Source of the DNA: Nilaparvata lugens
Lineage: Eukaryota; Arthropoda; Insecta; Hemiptera; Delphacidae
DNA: 64,000 nt
NCBI RefSeq assembly: GCF_014356525.2
Contig: NC_052506.1
Coordinates: 34,997,564 to 35,061,563 of the forward strand
Direction: 5' to 3'
Under the pieces are notes generated by a model, which saw only the letters and a program-made list of their open reading frames with translations, was not told where the DNA came from and ran no database searches. Positions 21,801 through 34,665 of the stretch are shown here, one piece after another. Made by a program: the position numbers and the translations under genes. Positions within the stretch are counted from its first letter, which is position 1. Every line of letters starts with the position of its first letter.

Positions 21801-22913
21801 CTCAAATGATATATTCAGGCGAATATTATTATCAAATAGAATAATTTTATTCATAAGTATTTGTATTCATGATTTTTTTTAATCTTCATAAGAAAATTTC
21901 AAGTTAAATTTGTTTAATTATACTAACTTAAAGGAGCTGTGCAGGACAAATTATTTACTATACTATATATCTAAAATAGTAAAAGTGGATATCAGAAAAA
22001 TATAGGAAACATCAAGAAAGAAGGATCTTTGAAAGTCAAAGAAATTATTCTATGTGATTTAGAACCAACTCAACAGTGACATGTATTATTATACTTGTTA
22101 TTATTCGATCAATTGTCGTGAATGTGAATGACAGTTTTACCAAATGCATTTATTGACGTTCATGAGGCATCGAATGTCTTTCAACGATATGTATAGAAGT
22201 TATGCAATATGCGATTCCATTTTGACCAATTTTACAATTCCGATAAGAAAAAGTAGGTAATTATTGTTGGTCATTATTCAAGTGTCAATCATCACTGATA
22301 AAAATAAGCTAATAACATCAATGTGGAAATATTTTATCACTATTTTCCACTTTTCTTATAGACTAGCTTCAAAGCCTGAAGCAGGTGTAAAAACTCAGAA
22401 TTTATTGTCTTTGTTTCAATTGTCAAAAATTGATGGTAGGCTACTTAATGTTAATGGTAATTCCTTTAAGATAGTTGTAAATAATTCTTATTCCTATTGC
22501 CAATTGTTAAATGTTATTGAAAAATATTTATAGATAAACTAGAAAATGCTGCAATTTTCTGCTCGACTCCTAATTAAATAAATAGAAAACAATTACTCTG
22601 CATAAATAAAGCTTACAACACCTGGATGTTATTAGGAGGAACAGAAATTATGACCTACCTTATTCAAATAGGAAAATGTAATTCTCACGATTAATCAGTT
22701 CAACCCCTTGTGTTGGAAATTCATGTCGTATTCACAAAACGCATTGTTTCAAAAAAGGATGACAGATTCAGTAGAGAAGTAACTCCATTATTGTAGGAAT
22801 ATTTCCTGGTTGAAGATATACAAAAGCACAAAAAATATATTTAAAAGCACAATATTATGTGCACAGTATATTCAAAAGCACAAACATATCTTTTCAATAG
22901 TTCTAAAGTCTAT
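21801..22913. other. AT-rich stretch, no gene supported
   Basis: An 89-codon open frame at 22264-22533 is broken in haplotype B by small deletions (for example near 42768-42775), so I do not call it a gene. Nothing else recognised. Confidence 0.5.
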
Positions 22914-23285
22914 TTCAAATCAAATCAAATTCATTTATTGCCAGAAATAAAACAAACAATAATTTACTCATACACATACATACACGAGCAAAAATGGAAA
23001 TAAAATGTTCATAATACAATATTACACATACATGCATATACATGAGAGCAGAAAAAAACAATTATAAAATTTCTAGGCATCACCAGCAAAAAGAAAAATC
23101 TTTGCCCGCTGGTGAGAGTTGCTTAAAAAATCCTTAAGATAACTTAAAATACAATTTTCAATTTCCAAAAAATCAAAAGAGAAACATAATATTTATACTC
23201 AATTACTTATTCAATATGAATGAATCAATTACAGTAATACATTACCCTACATTTTTGAATTTTTTTGTCACCTATAAGAAAATCT
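22914..23285 (-). mobile_element. LINE 3' UTR with TTGATTTGA tail (A)
   Basis: On the minus strand it contains a CACCAGC...GCTGGTG hairpin (23081-23124 region) and ends TTTCTGGCAATAAATGAATTTGATTTGATTTGA, a polyadenylation signal plus 5-base repeat tail typical of insect LINE 3' ends. It abuts the oppositely oriented LINE to its right. In B it appears on the plus strand (41930-42300). Confidence 0.55.
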
Positions 23286-25222
23286 TGAAAAAATAATATT
23301 ATTGGCCAAGCAGAAAGCCAATGAGAAGATCATCTCACAGTCAAGTAATGTCAACAGAGGAGCTTGGTCTGTTGTCAGGAAAGAATTGGGGCTGTCGAAC
23401 TATAGTGAGCAAAGAATTGAGTTAGCTAATGGAAATGCTAATGTTTCTGATCCAGTAAGGGTTGCATCTTTGTTCAATGATTATTTTTTGGAATGTGGTG
23501 CTGAACGGTCGAGCTCTGCTAGGCTGAGTCATGAGAAGCGTTATCTAAATAAAATAGGTAGACAATATGGCATATTTAGATTCAGAGCTATTACTGAGAG
23601 TGAGTTGAAAGGAGCGATCTTGGGTTTGAAAAATACTGGTTCATGTGGCTGGGATGAAATTTCTTCCAGGGTAGTGAAATGGGTATGTCCCATTATATTG
23701 CAGCCTCTCACACACGTTTTAAATTTGTGTCTGAAGGAAGGGATATTCCCACAGAAACTAAAATTCGTTGTCATTAAACCCATCCATAAGAAATAAAGTA
23801 AAAAAGATGTAAAGAATTATCGGCCTATAGCATTATTGACGACTTTCTCCAAGATTTTCGAAAGGGTTATATTTCAACAGATGTCCGCTTACTTGAAGAG
23901 TGAAAGAATATTTTATAATAAACAATATGGTTTCAGAAGGGGTGCATCAACTAAGTCGGCCACATTTGATGTTATATCCGATTTGTTGGGGGCTCTGGAT
24001 GGGTCGCGGAGGGCTGTGGGTGTCTTCTGTGACTTATCCAGAGCTAGCGTTCGAGATGGTCGATCATGAACTCCTTTTGAGTAAGCTTGAATTTTATGGA
24101 TTTAGAGGTCATGCAGAGGTGTTTTTGAGATCCTATCTTGTGGATAGATACCAGGCTGTGAAAAATGATTGTGAGGGCTCTCAGGTGCTTTCTGAATGGC
24201 AGCTGGTTAAGCGAGGGGTTCCTCAGGGCTCCATACTTGGGCCTACATTGTTTAATATATTTATCAACGACTTGTCCTACAATGTTGATGGTAAATTGGT
24301 GTTGTATTCTGACGACACAACAATCTTACTTGAAGGAAACAACTATCAAGATGTCATGGAGAAGGCTAAAATTGCCATGCAGCAGCTCAATGGATGGTTT
24401 TATGATAATTCCTTGAAGCTTAATCTAAGCAAGACAAATTTTATTAAGTTCTCTATGAGAGGTAATGAGAATGATCCAGCTATTGTGGGATGGGAGTGTC
24501 CTGCTACTGATAAGACAAAGTTTCTGGGTATTGAATTGCAGGCAAACTTGAAGTGGGATGGTCACATAGAGAAACTCCAGAAAAGGCTTTACCATGCTCT
24601 CTTTGCTCTGAGGACTGTTAAGTCGAATTCAAATCTCAAGACAGCTCTAAAGGTTTACCATGGGTATTTTCTTTCACTCATTAGATTTAGTATTTTGTTT
24701 TGGGGGGCTGGAAGAATTCATTTGAACACAAACTTAAAAATGCAGAAAAAAGCACTTCGGATTTTGGGGGGAGTGGGTCCATCTTTCTCCTGTAAGACCA
24801 TATTCAAGGCACTCCGACTACTTACAGTTCCAGCGATATACTTCCTTGAAGTTGTTTCGTTTGTGTTCAAAAACAAAAATATTTTCAATGCTAACCGAAT
24901 TTGTCATACTTATGAAACACGAGGTAAAAATACAGGATTATTCCAGTTCCCTATCCATAGACTGACTCTTCTCGAAAAGGGACCGTATTATTCAGGACTC
25001 AAGTGTTTTAATTGCATTCCTGAGGATATAAGGCAGTGTAGCAGCTATAAGTTATTTGTTTCAAAGATAATTAGGACACTGGTAGAGGCTTGTCCTTATA
25101 CCATTGAGGAGTGTTTTGGAGCAATCATGTGACTCCATTCAAAAAATTACATGTTGTATGCCACTTGAGCACCGCTCAGAATTTGTGTCTTCACACAACA
25201 AAAATATAATAATAATAATAAA
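23286..25222 (+). pseudogene. 5'-truncated LINE reverse transcriptase (A)
   Basis: A non-LTR retrotransposon fragment, from the linker before RT to the 3' tail, with no endonuclease domain. Visible RT motifs in order: KNYRPIALLTTFSKIFERV, NKQYGFRRGASTKSATF, VGVFCDLSRA (first catalytic Asp), VPQGSILGPTLFNIFINDL, LYSDDTT (catalytic YxDD with Ser instead of the usual Ala), NLSKTNFIKF and KFLGIELQANLKW, then a C-terminal region to the stop at 25132. A stop at 23794-23796 and a small insertion near 24046 break the frame into three pieces. The 3' end has a (TAA)n tail at about 25207-25222, as in I/Jockey-type LINEs; the clade is not certain. In B the element is cut in two and partly inverted. Confidence 0.88.
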
Positions 25223-25600
25223 TTAATAGTACCTAGAGTACGGACATACGGTATAAAAAGAAAATGATGACAAGTAGCGAAGGCAGCGATGGCTTTTCTC
25301 TTTTTTTTAAATTGAATTGAATTTATTACCAAAAATCACATACAAATACTTGTGCAATACAATCATTAGAGTATGCAATTTACAATTATTTACAAATAGA
25401 CATTGATTGTAACTTGCACAACAATAATATTATCAATGTAATATTCGGCGGCACTGCCAATATAAGAGTCCTTGTGTGTTGGCAGTGAGTTGCGGGCGGT
25501 TAACTTATTCTGCTTCAACTCTGGTCAAGTAAGAAGTAATGTCTTTCACATTACGGTAGTCCTTTCTGCAAGGAAAACATTACATTTATGACCTTCACAT
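25223..25600 (-). mobile_element. LINE 3' end, AATAAATTCAATTCAATTT tail
   Basis: Minus-strand reading gives a GC-richer stretch (GTTAACCGCCCGCAACTCACTGCCAACACAC), then GGTAATAAATTCAATTCAATTTAAAA, a retroelement-like 3' terminus. No ORF. The same unit is present in B at about 46735-47000. The right edge is approximate. Confidence 0.4.
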
Positions 25601-27716
25601 CAAAAATCCATTGGATTCACAATCAACCTTTTCAAACTGTTCATGTCTAATCTTTAATAATCTGATACAATTTTTTTCTAACTATAGTGTAAACTAACAG
25701 CGCAGAATCAAGCTTGATTTGTGAAAAATTGCTGCAGATTTATTCAATACCGGTCTCTCTATAACTTACCTATATAGCCCATGAAATTCATGAAGCAGTT
25801 ATTTCAAAAATTTTAATTCATTTTCGTTCATAATACAATAATTTATTATGACCTATAATCTACGCATTTCTATCAAAATACAGATAACAACTTCTCATAT
25901 GGGGCCAGTAATCTTTGTTTTGGAACAATTTGGTTTATTATTAGGTGGCTAACAGTGGCTTTTATTAGTTTTTGGAAATAATTTTAATTTTGTAAGAATT
26001 TATTATGAAAAATAAAAAATCTGTATGATACTTGAACATTATTATCATACATTATTACATTGCACCTTGCTTTTAATTTTATATATTTATTCATTTATTT
26101 ATTAGGTTAGCGCAAACAATACATCGATCAGAAAAGAAAAAAACAGGCTATTGCCCAAAACTTCTTCAATTTCCTAATTTAGTATCAAATTGTCCAAATA
26201 TTATACATTTTATGTGTAAGTATTATCATAGAAGAACTATTCAATACAGTAGTTTCATTCTATATCACAAGATAGTTTCTCTATATGTAGTCCAGGCAAC
26301 GAATGCTCAAAAAAGGGCATATAGAAGAAAAAGTTTGGAAGGCAATTTTTGACCACGCAACTTTATCCAATGGTATTGGTATTACTCATTTTGAAGAAAA
26401 AAAAAACAAATAGAATAGGAAGTGTATACAATAATTTAGTATCAGTAATATCGAAATATGAAGTTCAATTTACAGTTCTATTGTTCGAACAGGTGTGTTT
26501 ACACGGGTAGGGCGGTGAGTGGTAGAGAGGGGGAGAGGTGGTTTGGAGTCCACCTAGCAGTGCGCTGTGGTCTGCTCTGCACTGTCGACAGGTATAGGCT
26601 ATGATCTTGGAGGGCAGATGGCTCGTAATTTTCTATCGGCAACCATTCTAAATTACCGATCATAATAATAAGCGAATGGAATGGCAAAGAAGTGGAGAGA
26701 GCCCGTTCTTCCATAATAGCCCAAGGCTTGGGCGCTGATAATTTATGTTTCCTGTGGATCAGTATGTACAGGTGTATGATTTATGCAGCAGACTAAGCAA
26801 ATATCAAACGTGATCTATGAGTGTGTACATTATAATTATTTGGCACGAAAATAAAACATCCGAAACACCGGAGACCTTTTTTCTACCGTTGGCAAAGCAA
26901 ATAATTATCGGATTGAGCTAAACATTTATCTGCAGATTGTGTTGATTGATGGAGCTTTGATAATGGAATTACATTGGAAAATACGCTTATGCTCTTAAAT
27001 TCATATGCGAACTAAGATTATATTTAGTTCATTATCTGGCGATGAATCAAAATGAAAAATAACAATAATAAATCAGCTTCTGATTTCATTTCGCACCAAT
27101 ACGGTATTGTACCAACTGTGAAATATAATATATTTATATATATCTAATATACTATACTATATTATAGTCTTAGGTTTAATTGAAAAATGATGTATCAGTT
27201 GAGTTGAATCAATCAATTATAGTTCATCGAACAAAACAGGATAATTATATGAAACATTTAATATGCAATTTATGTTACATAGTAGGCGATTAGAGTTGCA
27301 TCTCCCGATAGTCTATCAATATAGAGAATTAAAAAATATTTTATTTAATAAGTAGGTTTTTTATCATAAAAATATATTCATCATGATGAATATAGCTTAG
27401 CTTTATATTATTTCTTAATTATTCATAGTTCCTCTGTGAAGTCCCAATTATCTAAAATATTATGATGATGCCGCTCTTTCTTTTCCATAATCTCTAAACA
27501 TTGGTGCCAAACTGTACCGGTATTGTTTTATTATTATACTGTATATTATTCCGTATATTATTAGAACTGTATGGTTGAATATTTATGATTGAATAAAATT
27601 ATGCTTCGCATAGTGTATACAGTATAATATGTGTGCGTATGTATATTCCCCATTTATATACCGTTTCGAATGTACTAGTATGTATAGTTCCTTGTGTCGA
27701 ATCCCTCACTCCTCAG
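25601..27716. other. AT-rich region with one GC-rich patch (26480-26740)
   Basis: No gene supported. A 71-codon minus-strand frame at 26499-26714 sits in the GC-rich patch, but A and B differ there by several amino-acid-changing substitutions and a frameshift, so I treat the patch as non-coding or regulatory. Confidence 0.45.
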
Positions 27717-27809
27717 AGCTCGGCTAGCCCCATCGCTTTTCAAAGCTGCACTCCAAAACCCGAGTCAATCTTCGACATGTTTTCTCTTATTCCAAGTTCC
27801 AAGCCAAAG
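27717..27809 (+). CDS. Candidate internal exon, unknown protein (A)
   Basis: A 93-nt, phase-0 open segment bounded by a pyrimidine-rich acceptor (CCCTCACTCCTCAG) and a CCAAAG|GTGAAG donor. It codes SSASPIAFQSCTPKPESIFD followed by MFSLIPSSKPK. GC content is well above the flanks. The only A/B difference (AAA/AAG) is synonymous. It lies within a longer 75-codon open frame, 27633-27860. No partner exons or protein family were recognised; the opposite strand also stays open for part of it, so strand is not certain. Confidence 0.3.
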
Positions 27810-27860
27810 GTGAAGGAATGCACTTATTGTTTTGTATTTATGAATATGTCATTCAGATAA

Positions 27861-28411
27861 AAAAACAAAAGCAAAGAACAAATTTATGATTTTACATAAT
27901 TTTTGAAATATGTAACTTTTAAACAAACAAATACTGTACGGTAATTCTATAATATTTGGGGACAGTTAGAGCTCTGTAACATTATAAAATTCCAGTGATT
28001 ATTCAACATTTTAAAACTAGAACTAGTATTAGCTTAGAGGACAGAGAATTTTTCTCTTTTTCCAATAAATATTCAAATGAGTTGTTTTGAGATACCTATT
28101 TTAAGTTATCCTCAGGTTTGCAGTAAAACAGCTTTTACAAATATATTATGCCTAAGTAGTTTTTCCACTACAAAAAGCTACTCTAGAACTCTATATTATT
28201 TCTGAAAATATGAAATGAGGGTGAACATATTAAATTAAAATGAGGGTGACACTGGAAAATAATTATTATTGGACTATACCAGTATCGATAACCGACTAAT
28301 AAGATCGTATACAGAATGTGCTTCAAGCACGGTGCTTGAAACCGGTTTGAAATTTCTTGAACCGAAACTACTCACATGATACATGTACATCAGGAGTCAG
28401 GAGTCATTCGT
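27861..28411. other. AT-rich stretch, nothing recognised
   Basis: Holds a short inverted repeat GCTTCAAGCACGGTGCTTGAAGC-like hairpin near 28320-28341 and no exon-like frame. Confidence 0.5.
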
Positions 28412-28414
28412 TTA

Positions 28415-28684
28415 ATCAATCGAATTGATACTATCTTCTCTTCTATCTTTGACGGGAATCAGGGTTTGAATTGATGACATATCTGGCTCAATGAACATAA
28501 TCATTTTCCGATCAAGGGATAAAAATATTACCTCTAATTCAATTGCTAAGAACCATTTGTTACTGGCTACATAACTAATTGGGGCTCCACGGTCATCATG
28601 TAGCTTGACAAAGATATATTTCTTACTTTCTAAAGATTGAAATACTAAATAAAGGAATCTTGGATTAAAATGTGTACGGTATGA
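28415..28684 (-). CDS. Unrecognised 90-codon open frame without ATG (A)
   Basis: Open between a TAA at 28685-28687 and the stop at 28412-28414. It includes KYIFVKLHDDRGAPISYVAS, NKWFLAIELEVIF and a basic-acidic C-terminal part, with a composition that looks like protein rather than AT noise. It has no start codon near its beginning, so it would be a terminal exon or the decayed second half of a gene. The B copy (49493-49762) is identical over this stretch. The frame directly upstream (28645-28839) is in a different phase. No family was recognised; it could also be an old transposon ORF. Confidence 0.3.
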
Positions 28685-28839
28685 TTATATTTTAATATAG
28701 TTTGGTTTTTTAATGCCTTTAAGGAAAAGCCAAACTTATCAAGAACATTCAATTTTGTTTGGAAATCCCTTTCGCTGGATTTCAAATAAATGGTGTAGCG
28801 ATTAAGCACAATAAACAATGAAGCACGTCTTAAATTCAT
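28645..28839 (-). CDS. Unrecognised 64-residue frame with only synonymous A/B differences
   Basis: Starts ATG at 28837-28839 in an AAAAACATG context. It codes a basic, partly hydrophobic segment (ASLFIVLNRYTIYLKSSERD, then TKLNVLDKFGFSLKAL). Two A/B differences fall in the first 45 codons and both are silent (AAA/AAG, GAT/GAC). In B a stop appears soon after KALKNQT, so any real exon ends about there. It may belong with the overlapping downstream frame at 28415-28684 through a frameshift or short intron. Confidence 0.27.
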   Translation of the reverse strand: MNLRRASLFIVLNRYTIYLKSSERDFQTKLNVLDKFGFSLKALKNQTILKYNHTVHILIQDSFI

Positions 28840-29745
28840 GTTTTTCTTTTTTAAATATCATAAATCAAAATACAATATTGCAATTACTTTGTCTACTGAC
28901 TCTGCAGTTAGATTAAAAAGGGAATCGAGCTCAGAAAGTTTCAGCTTGTGTTGAAAAGTCGCATGGAAGTTCAATGCAGAAATACAAAAATAGGACTATA
29001 ATGGATTTTTAAGACTTTGTACTGAAGACTACAGCAGTTGAAACTTGAATTGAATAAAATGAAATGACAAATCATTAAATCCATACAATATCTTATTTTG
29101 TCGTAGTGAATACTTTTAATACTTGATTCTTGAAAATCATAAATATTATTTTAAAACATATTCGAATCATATCAACTCAGTCATTAAACCACATTATATA
29201 AATTATACATTTAAATAGGATGGATAATCGATTGATTGTTTCAATCATATATTATTTTATGATAGATTTTTCTTGAGGTTGAAGCCATCCATGTCAAATC
29301 CCTTTGCCAAGTTTTCCTTTAGATATATACCGTAATCCAATAAGCTAGAGATATAATCCAATGCGATCGATTTGATTAATTTCGATGGGATCCAACCATG
29401 TTTCTATGCCTCGATTAAAATTCAATCACCGAATATCAACCTCAACGTTAACATGCATAACAGTTTTTTTGCTCTAATGCTTTTGCAGTTGGAGATGCTA
29501 TAACAGTGTAATACAATTCCCACGTATAAGAACTTCAACATGTCAAGTCAAACAACAGAACATTTCCATTCAACAAGTAAAATAAATGACATATTAATAA
29601 AATAATTAATATTATATCTTCCATTTACATGATGAAAACAAATCTGTTCTGAATATGGTATCCTGAACGAATTAGTTTTTTCTTTAATACCTGAGAATTT
29701 TTTTGAACATTCAATCTCTCTTTTACCCTGACTCTTCCACAATTT
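28840..29745. other. AT-rich stretch, nothing recognised
   Basis: No gene, RNA or element boundary seen. Closely matched in B (49918-50820). Confidence 0.45.
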
Positions 29746-29749
29746 TTGC

Positions 29750-30010
29750 ATGAAGACATGGAGGGTAGGTGGGCTGGTGGGCGGGCGGTCGTTCGCCCGG
29801 GGCTGGAATTAGCAATGCTGATGTGCGAGTAATTGCTATCAGACAGCAGGACCGAATACCGACCTGTCCTCAGCTCACAGCTGCATTTGCAACTCAAAGC
29901 AGACGGACGTTCGTTAAAGTCCTATGAATATGGACAATCGAAAAATTGGTGGACGTGGTGGCTGTCAGTTTTGGGTGATTGCCGGGTTCGCCACCAAATC
30001 GCCCACCTTA
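29750..30010. promoter_or_regulatory. GC-rich island cut by the assembly gap (A)
   Basis: A sharp rise in GC (GGGCTGGTGGGCGGGCGGTCGTTCGCCCGGGG region) in AT-rich DNA. It could be a promoter or 5' exon. The 40-codon frame seen complete in B at 51001-51123 begins here at 29924 and runs into the gap. Confidence 0.3.
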
Positions 30011-30110
30011 NNNNNNNNNNNNNNNNNNNNNNNNNNNNNNNNNNNNNNNNNNNNNNNNNNNNNNNNNNNNNNNNNNNNNNNNNNNNNNNNNNNNNNNNNN
30101 NNNNNNNNNN
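30011..30110. other. Assembly gap, 100 N
   Basis: A fixed 100-N spacer of unknown true size. The left contig ends at sequence equivalent to 51087; the right contig begins at sequence equivalent to 3178. Confidence 1.
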
Positions 30111-31010
30111 TCTTATTGCAGCAAAAAGTTGAATCTGCAGATAAGTGCTCTTAGGTCCATATACACCATCTCAATTTAAACTGATCGTTTAAACAAGGAA
30201 TGTGACAGATTATAAAACAAATGCGACTATTTCAAGAAGAGTAAAATCGTGGTTTAGCGTTTAACGTGGATGATGCATATGGTCCTTAGTTGACGAATGG
30301 AATTATATGTTGCAATCTTAAAACTGATAAGATAGTAACCATATCTTAAATCTGGTTGGTAGGAGAATGGTCAGGTACAGAAGAGAAAATTATTTTCTTC
30401 TCCAATCGAATTGTACTGTTTCTGTTAGTCCATTGATCCTTAAAAAATGTTTCAATGTGGAAATTGTTCCAATTTATTTACTAAATTAGTTCCCAATTAA
30501 TCTATTTTTAATTCACCTACGAGAGAGCTTCGTATGTTTATTTCAATTCAACTAACATACTGAAGTATGCAGCATATTGGGCAATTTCAAAGCTGTTCTG
30601 TTGCGCTAGAAAACTTACAATAAACAAATTGTTATAAAACATCTTTGTAACTTGCTTTTTCTTCAGCAAATAAATAAATACGATGAATGTAATAAAATTA
30701 TTAATTTTTGTTCCATGTAAGTTGTATAATAGTATTTCATTGCAAATCTTGAGCATAGTTCAGTGAAAAACTTGAATGTTTTAAAAGTTATATCTTTTCC
30801 TATACCTACTATCTTTGTTCTATAAAATATTACGATAGAAAAGATCATTTTCAAATAAAAGACATTGACATTTTAAAATAATGACGTATGATATTGATTA
30901 TGATGAAAAGTGTATTTTGGAATGCCAAGCAAATTTTCGCAATTTTTCATAGATAACGCTAATTGATATCATATAACAGTCTACCTTTTTATGGCGGTTA
31001 ATTCACAAGC

Positions 31011-31044
31011 AGTAATTACGATTGCATCTGCAATCGTAATTACT
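31011..31044. repeat. Perfect 16-bp palindrome (B)
   Basis: Same sequence and spacing as 4103-4136. Confidence 0.8.
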
Positions 31045-32646
31045 CTTTTAATGGAAAGAGTAGACAGTGAATGCATTGTATTTGTGTGTAGAGAATTTAA
31101 ATGTGAAATACTACTTTCTTTCATACCAGCACTTGAACAAGAAGTTTCAAAATGAGAATTAATGACGACTTTTAATTGCAAATAATCAACTAATAATTTC
31201 AAGAAAAAAAATTCTCATCTAATTGAACCATTCTGGTAAATACGTATTTTCAAATAACTATTTTTAGTGATGAAAGCATAGCATAACTACTAGGAATGAA
31301 TTAAGCCAATAATTTACCACATTCATCCTTCGTCTTTCCCTCTGGTGTTAACATGATTCTTGTAGCTTCATATCCACCGAAGAAAAAGAAATACCCAGGC
31401 ATTTCGCGGGCCATTGTCGGCACTATACCTCTGAATACTCCCATAATGCCTTCAGTTTTCAAGATTTTGTGCGTTATTTTGAAAGCGCTTTCTCTCTCCT
31501 AAAAAAAGAAACAATATAAGTTGAAAGTAATTGTCGAATCATTTAATTGAGAATGTTACATTAATGTAGAGCATTGGAATGTTGAGAAAAGGAGTGCAAC
31601 CATTTTAGTAAATACTAGCAGGCCTGGCGAACTTCGTACCGCTAAAAATCAATGTATCTCATTTCAAAGATGAATTTAATGCGTTCATAGTTGATGTCAA
31701 TAGATGGTCCAGGAATATGCGATATACGATAAATCACACAGAATTCCATATTCTTTCCATCTTCCATTTTAGGATGAATATCAGCTAAACTAAATTCAAA
31801 AAAATTGTAAATTATTCTGTCATTCTTCAGAAATTAATGAATGCAATATGAACAACTCTCTTTCATGAGGTGAATAATTTTTTCTCCAACATTGTCCTGT
31901 TCTCAATGGTAGGGGACTGGTAACAATTATTTATATAGGTCTTTTAAGAAACCATCCACAGCTGGTACCAAACAACTACACTTTAACTACAAACCACCGT
32001 TTTAATACCAGTACACAATTTATCACAGGGTGACCTGTTTATTACAGCTGGTAACTTTAGATGCTCAATCATATTATCACAACATGATCTTGAATCATGA
32101 TCATCTTTCCGTTCTTCGGTAGCCGCTCGGCCGACAATTTCGAAAACATAGATATGTAAAATGGATTGATAAATAATAATTATTATTAGCCCCCCTTTTA
32201 AAATTCTTGATCAGAAACCATCCCCATATTCACACAACATATTCCCAAAGTTTCATGCCGTTCTGCCAAGTAGTTTTCAAGTCTATAGGGAACAAACAAA
32301 CACACAGACATTCATTTTTATAGATAAGATAGATAGATGAGCTATTTTTTTTTAGATAGATACGCTGATATAAGTTATTTGGTCAGCATTTTCATCAATT
32401 AAAATAAGTCAAACTCTTATAATGTGTAGAAAAGTTCTCTTGAATAATTTTAATTACAACTTCTTCGATTGGCACTAAAGCCAAAATCGAGTCCTAGCCT
32501 CCTCTTTAATTAAAACTACAATGGGCATTTAGTTATTAACTAGAGACCCCCTGGGTTGAAGAACTCGCTCATGAACTGTTGTATTGATCTCTGAGATCCG
32601 CAACTTGTAATTATACAGAGTTGGTAAGAATTATTATAGAAACAGC

Positions 32647-32648
<2 letters not shown>

Positions 32649-32709
<61 letters not shown>
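32649..32709. repeat. (AT)n microsatellite (B)
   Basis: Allelic to 5747-5807. Confidence 0.95.
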
Positions 32710-32711
<2 letters not shown>

Positions 32712-34261
32712 CAAGTATGATATTACTGTAGTAGGTTCCATGGGAATCCTATTCCAATTGAAAAAAAAACTCTGTCGCTTCAAATTTTTGTCCGCCATCT
32801 TAGATCCAAGCTCATTTCAAATCCAGCTTCATTTTGAATCTAACTTCATTTTTTCAAATGGGAAGGTTGTCATGTGATACATGATTCCGATACAGAATTT
32901 CAAAGAAAAATTAATGGCGAAACCCGCACATCGATATCTCAATGGTCTCAACATTTGAAGGTACTAATAAATGATACAAAAATGAAATGAATGAGTACGG
33001 TACCTATACATTGAATAATCAAGTGTTAGTGAACACTAATATTAGATTCTACTCACAAATTCAACACTTTGAACAAAAAAAATTGTCACAGCAACTGCTA
33101 TCACAAGTAGTATAATTACGTGTATGTTACAGACAGGCAGACAGACGTTAACGGAAGCGAGTTAATATAGAACTTATAAATTAATGTTGTGTATTATTCA
33201 GCTGAAATCATGTGTCGGCGCATAAAGCCTGTGTGACAACTGCCAAATAATAGCTACAGCTTCTTTAAATGAGTGGGAAAATTACATAAATAGCATGCAA
33301 ATAATTTCTGCTGACTGATAAATGATAAATCAAAACAAAATTTTTTTCTTATGCACTTTCAATGTTATTTTTATATCCTGAAAAAGGATGAAAGAGTGAG
33401 TGAATTTTGTTGTCCACCGAACTTGACCCGTAAAAAGGTTCGAAGAATTCGTGTTCAAAATTTGAAGTTGATTGATCAATTCTCTCTAAAGTTCTTATCG
33501 AACATACAAACAGCAGAAAACGAATTAGGGCTCTAGTAAGTCAAAAGTAAGAACTTCGCAACGCTCGTTCAAGAAAATTATGAATGAATAATACTATCAG
33601 TCAATGATAGTTTTTCAGAAAAGTATTGTGATAACGGTTGCATTTAATAATTCAAAGCTATGAATCAAGAAGTTTATAATTGAGTCGTTATCAAGCAAAA
33701 CCTTACAAGTTTCATAAAATAATAATGGCAGTAAGTTGTTATTCCAGTTATAAAATTTCATCGGATTTGCAATCACAACAAAAGAGTGTAACTGGTAACA
33801 GGAAAATGAAATCTTACGCTTGATTTCAAAGTAATTGATTTGTAATCTGATGACGCTCACTATCTCTTTTGCTATTTTCCCTGTATCTGGGAAAGATTGC
33901 ATGACATGCTATCACTCATTTTGCTAGATTGAAATTGATTTGTTGCGTAACTTCAACTGTTATGATATCATCAATAATTATTTAAATTCAATGATAGGCC
34001 TAACATAACAACGTAGAATTGAGAACGTCACTTCAATTTGACCTCTGGCATCTTAGAAATGCCGTCGCTCAATATAATCAGTTTCTAAATTAAACAGTGT
34101 AATTGTCGTGTGTACTGAATCAAATAATAAACATTCTGATCAGGTCTTAGGTTCAAGTGCGATGAGTAGCCTACATGTAAATATTTATTCTTGAAGAATA
34201 ATTACTTGTAATGATGGTAGAATACCATAGTTGAATCTACAAATACAATTATTAGAAGATA

Positions 34262-34665
34262 CAATTCCAGATTATGAAGAAATCCATCATCTTACTCGTT
34301 GATACACATTGATTGTGACTTTGAGAGAATATATTCTGAACACAAATTACTTTTTAGTAACTGAAAATTTAACTTTAGCCTATTAGTAACTTGATTGAGA
34401 AAAATCCAAAGTCTAAAATTACGATGATGAGTAAATTGAAAAAATCTCACATTGAAAAAAATCGCATTGAATACACGTAAATTACTGAAGCTAGCTTAGC
34501 TTAATGCATGTACATAGTATGTCAAATTTCTGACCGTATTATGATTGAACGAATTTATAATTTAAATTTATCATATACTAACCATTCTTCAAGTAATTTA
34601 TGAAACTTTTCAAAATTCGGTTGAAGATAAAATTAGTTTAATAAGTTTAAATAAGAAAGGAAGCA
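34262..34665. other. ~400-bp segment present only in B
   Basis: Inserted in B (or deleted in A at 7320) between TTAGAAGATA and ATCAGTTTTTGTATA. AT-rich, no terminal repeats recognised, no coding frame. Confidence 0.7.

Noticed and set aside
22264..22533. 89-codon plus-strand frame
   Set aside because: Small deletions in haplotype B break it, and no domain is recognisable.
26499..26714. 71-codon minus-strand frame in a GC-rich patch
   Set aside because: The allele at 47891-48139 has several amino-acid-changing differences and a frameshift at its end, unlike a constrained protein.
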